A stretch of 64,000 nt of DNA from CAYQOX01 sp964419335 (GTDB lineage Bacteria; Hinthialibacterota; Hinthialibacteria; Hinthialibacterales; Hinthialibacteraceae): NCBI GenBank assembly GCA_964419335.1, contig CAYQOX010000014.1, positions 1 to 64,000 on the forward strand, read 5' to 3'. The position numbers and the translations under genes were made by a program. The first letter of the stretch is position 1. Each line of letters starts with the position of its first letter. The notes below the pieces were generated by a model. It did not search any database. It was not told the origin of the DNA and saw nothing but the letters and a program-made list of their open reading frames with translations. Shown here piece after piece: positions 62,411 to 64,000 of the stretch.

Positions 62411-63760
62411 ATGGGTGAAAATTCAGCCAAGATATTGGCCCTATTGGATGGGATCAATGGGTATTTATGGGGAGCCCCCATGATTATCCTGCTGTTGGGA
62501 ACCGGTTTGTTTTTGAGTTTGCGTTTGAATTTCCTTCAATTTTGGAGTTTGCCGCGGGCGCTTTACCTGGCTTTTACTCCCTCGGATCAGGATTCACAAG
62601 GAGATATTTCTCACTTTAAAGCATTGATGACTGCCCTGGCCGCTACCATTGGTACGGGAAATATAGTGGGGGTGGCCTCGGCGCTGGCCGCGGGAGGCCC
62701 GGGGGCGCTCTTCTGGATGTGGATCACGGCGCTGGTGGGAATGGCGACGAAATATAGTGAAGCGATTCTCGCGGTGAAGTACCGGGTGATTGATGAAAAA
62801 GGAGAGATGGTCGGAGGGCCGATGTATGCCCTGGAACGCGGTTTGGGGATGAAGTGGCTTGGGGTGTTGTTTGCCTTGTTTGGGAGCCTGGCGGCTTACG
62901 GGATAGGAAACATCGTACAAGCCAACGCCATGTCGGGCACCATGGAACGATCGTTCGGGGTGTCCCCTTGGATCACGGGGATCGTTCTAGCCGTACTGGT
63001 AGCCTTGGTGGTTTTGGGCGGGATCAAGCGGATCGGTGAAGTGACCGGTTATCTGGTTCCGTTTATGGCCGTGATTTATATGATTGCAGTGGCCACGCTT
63101 TTACTTGTGAATTATGAACAAGTTCCCCATGCGCTTGGTCAAGTGTTTAAGCATGCCTTTAGTCCGACGGCGGCCACCGGTGGGTTTTTAGGTGCCATGA
63201 TTCGGGAGACGATCCAGTCCGGGGTAAGCCGCGGGCTCTTTTCCAACGAGTCAGGGCTGGGGAGTGCGCCGATCGCAGCGGCGGCGGCCAAAACGAAAAC
63301 CCCTAAACGGCAAGCGCTCGTTTCTATGTGTGGTACGTTTCTCGACACGATTGTGGTTTGCACCATGACCGGCTTGGCGCTTATCACTACCGGTGTATGG
63401 TCGACCAATATCGACACGACGGAAATGACGATGCACGCTTTTGAACTGACTTTCCCAGGAACGTGGGGCGGGCATATCGTGACCATCGGCTTGATGTTTT
63501 TCGTTTACTCGACCATCTTAGGATGGTGTTATTATGGGGAGAAATGTTTTGAATACTTATTTGGGGTTAAAGCGGTCATGCCTTACCGGATTGTATGGGT
63601 TATGATCATTGTTGTGGGCGCGGTTACAGAGATACAAATCGTATGGAGTTTTTCCGATATGATGAATGCCCTAATGGCGGCTCCAAACTTGATCGCACTG
63701 ATCTTTCTTTCTTCGGTTATTGTGAAGGAAACCCAAGAACAACCCGAGCCGGTGGAATAA
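62411..63760 (+). CDS. Sodium:alanine symporter family (AGCS) transporter
   Basis: A 449-residue inner-membrane transporter with about ten hydrophobic helices. Family hallmarks are LAATIGTGNIVGVASALAAGG, GGPMYALERGLG, and SRGLFSNESGLGSAPIAAAA, the AGCS signature. It takes up alanine or glycine with Na+ (in some members H+). TTGGAG lies about 15 nt before the ATG, a rather long spacing, so the start is likely but not certain. The gene stands between a sulfatase and a convergent TrkA-like gene and has no evident operon partners. Confidence 0.93.
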   Translation: MGENSAKILALLDGINGYLWGAPMIILLLGTGLFLSLRLNFLQFWSLPRALYLAFTPSDQDSQGDISHFKALMTALAATIGTGNIVGVASALAAGGPGALFWMWITALVGMATKYSEAILAVKYRVIDEKGEMVGGPMYALERGLGMKWLGVLFALFGSLAAYGIGNIVQANAMSGTMERSFGVSPWITGIVLAVLVALVVLGGIKRIGEVTGYLVPFMAVIYMIAVATLLLVNYEQVPHALGQVFKHAFSPTAATGGFLGAMIRETIQSGVSRGLFSNESGLGSAPIAAAAAKTKTPKRQALVSMCGTFLDTIVVCTMTGLALITTGVWSTNIDTTEMTMHAFELTFPGTWGGHIVTIGLMFFVYSTILGWCYYGEKCFEYLFGVKAVMPYRIVWVMIIVVGAVTEIQIVWSFSDMMNALMAAPNLIALIFLSSVIVKETQEQPEPVE

Positions 63761-63783
63761 CGGAATTATGCAATGGTGATCAG

Positions 63784-64000
63784 TTAAGCTTTTTTGGAGA
63801 CCGAATGGGTGACGGAATCCATAAATTTTTTAAAGCCTTTGCTTTTTTCGGGTGAAGCGAAGAGTTCATCGACCTTATCGACGACTTTCTTCTTGGCGAT
63901 CAGGATGACGCGGTCGCCGCTTTGGAGAGCATCTTCTCCCGATGGAATGATGACTTCATCCCCACGGACAATGGCGCCCAAGAGAATATCTTGGGGGAGG
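63784..64000 (-). CDS. TrkA-like potassium channel/transport regulator, C-terminal part
   Basis: The last 71 or so residues of a protein that continues beyond the window edge. ILLGAIVRGDEVIIPSGEDALQSGDRVILIAKKKVV is the RCK_C (TrkA_C) domain, which binds regulatory ligands at the end of TrkA and related potassium-uptake subunits. The C-terminal tail is Lys/Ser-rich. The N-terminal NAD-binding RCK domain is expected outside the window. Its stop is 23 nt from the stop of the convergent symporter gene. Confidence 0.85.
   Translation of the reverse strand, partial: LPQDILLGAIVRGDEVIIPSGEDALQSGDRVILIAKKKVVDKVDELFASPEKSKGFKKFMDSVTHSVSKKA

Noticed and set aside
1..64000. tRNA, rRNA or CRISPR arrays
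   Set aside because: No TPsiC-loop/anticodon arm pairs, rRNA-like blocks or regularly spaced direct repeats were found by reading.

Overview
The window looks like a chromosomal piece of an uncultured Gram-negative bacterium with a polysaccharide-degrading lifestyle. An outer membrane is implied by an LptB-type ATPase, a heptosyltransferase-like GT9 enzyme, a WbpA-like nucleotide-sugar dehydrogenase and a DUF374 acyltransferase. Four sulfatases (three or four with twin-arginine leaders), GH95 and GH2 enzymes, a heparinase II/III-like lyase, a tandem DUF1080 protein, a PhoPQ-related hydrolase and a Tat-exported sugar-isomerase-like protein are a combination typical of Planctomycetota, Lentisphaerota, Hydrogenedentota, Sumerlaeota and similar groups. 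The exact phylum is inference; there is no rRNA in the window. A 100-N run at 58352-58451 shows that this is a draft or metagenome scaffold.

Layout. 1-9250: Tat-exported sugar-isomerase-like protein, seven-heme cytochrome c, Old Yellow Enzyme-like protein, glycine oxidase ThiO, ATP sulfurylase and a type IV pilin-like protein. Three copies of a short repeat with inverted ends lie here. 9283-21161: a glycan-degradation block of sulfatase, GH95 alpha-fucosidase, GH2, heparinase II/III-like lyase, a decayed serine hydrolase and two more divergent sulfatases, consistent with attack on a sulfated, probably fucose-containing polysaccharide. 21273-28401: ABC1 kinase with a helical partner, DnaK, another repeat copy, a DnaJ-class chaperone and RidA. 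28587-36064: two large GT-C-like membrane proteins, a DUF89 protein, a CysH-type reductase, CheV and a GT9 glycosyltransferase. 36252-39351: tandem B12-binding radical SAM paralogues. 39722-44986: HtrA/Deg protease, PhoPQ-related protein with a probable frameshift, TldD-like protein and a MerR regulator. 44983-51048: envelope-glycan genes (lptB, methyltransferase, nucleotide-sugar dehydrogenase, DUF374, GT4), plus smpB and a flavodoxin-like reductase. 51166-56495: MoxR-type ATPase with VWA partner, tilS and mgtE. 56716-62263: DUF1080 protein, a dockerin/SUMF mosaic protein and a fourth sulfatase. 62411-64000: sodium:alanine symporter and the end of a TrkA-like protein.

How the genes fit together. 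Sulfatases and glycosidases would strip sulfate and fucose from external glycans. Sat and the CysH-type enzyme can take sulfate through APS to sulfite for assimilation; no APS kinase is seen in the window. Several regulatory candidates stand out: a 25-bp inverted repeat just upstream of cysH, a 20-bp palindrome in the same intergenic region, and a 31-bp inverted repeat spanning two TATAAT boxes just before the dockerin/SUMF gene. The most unusual non-coding feature is the repeat family (about 220 bp) with GAGTACTTTTT inverted ends, no transposase, four copies in the same orientation and one solitary end.
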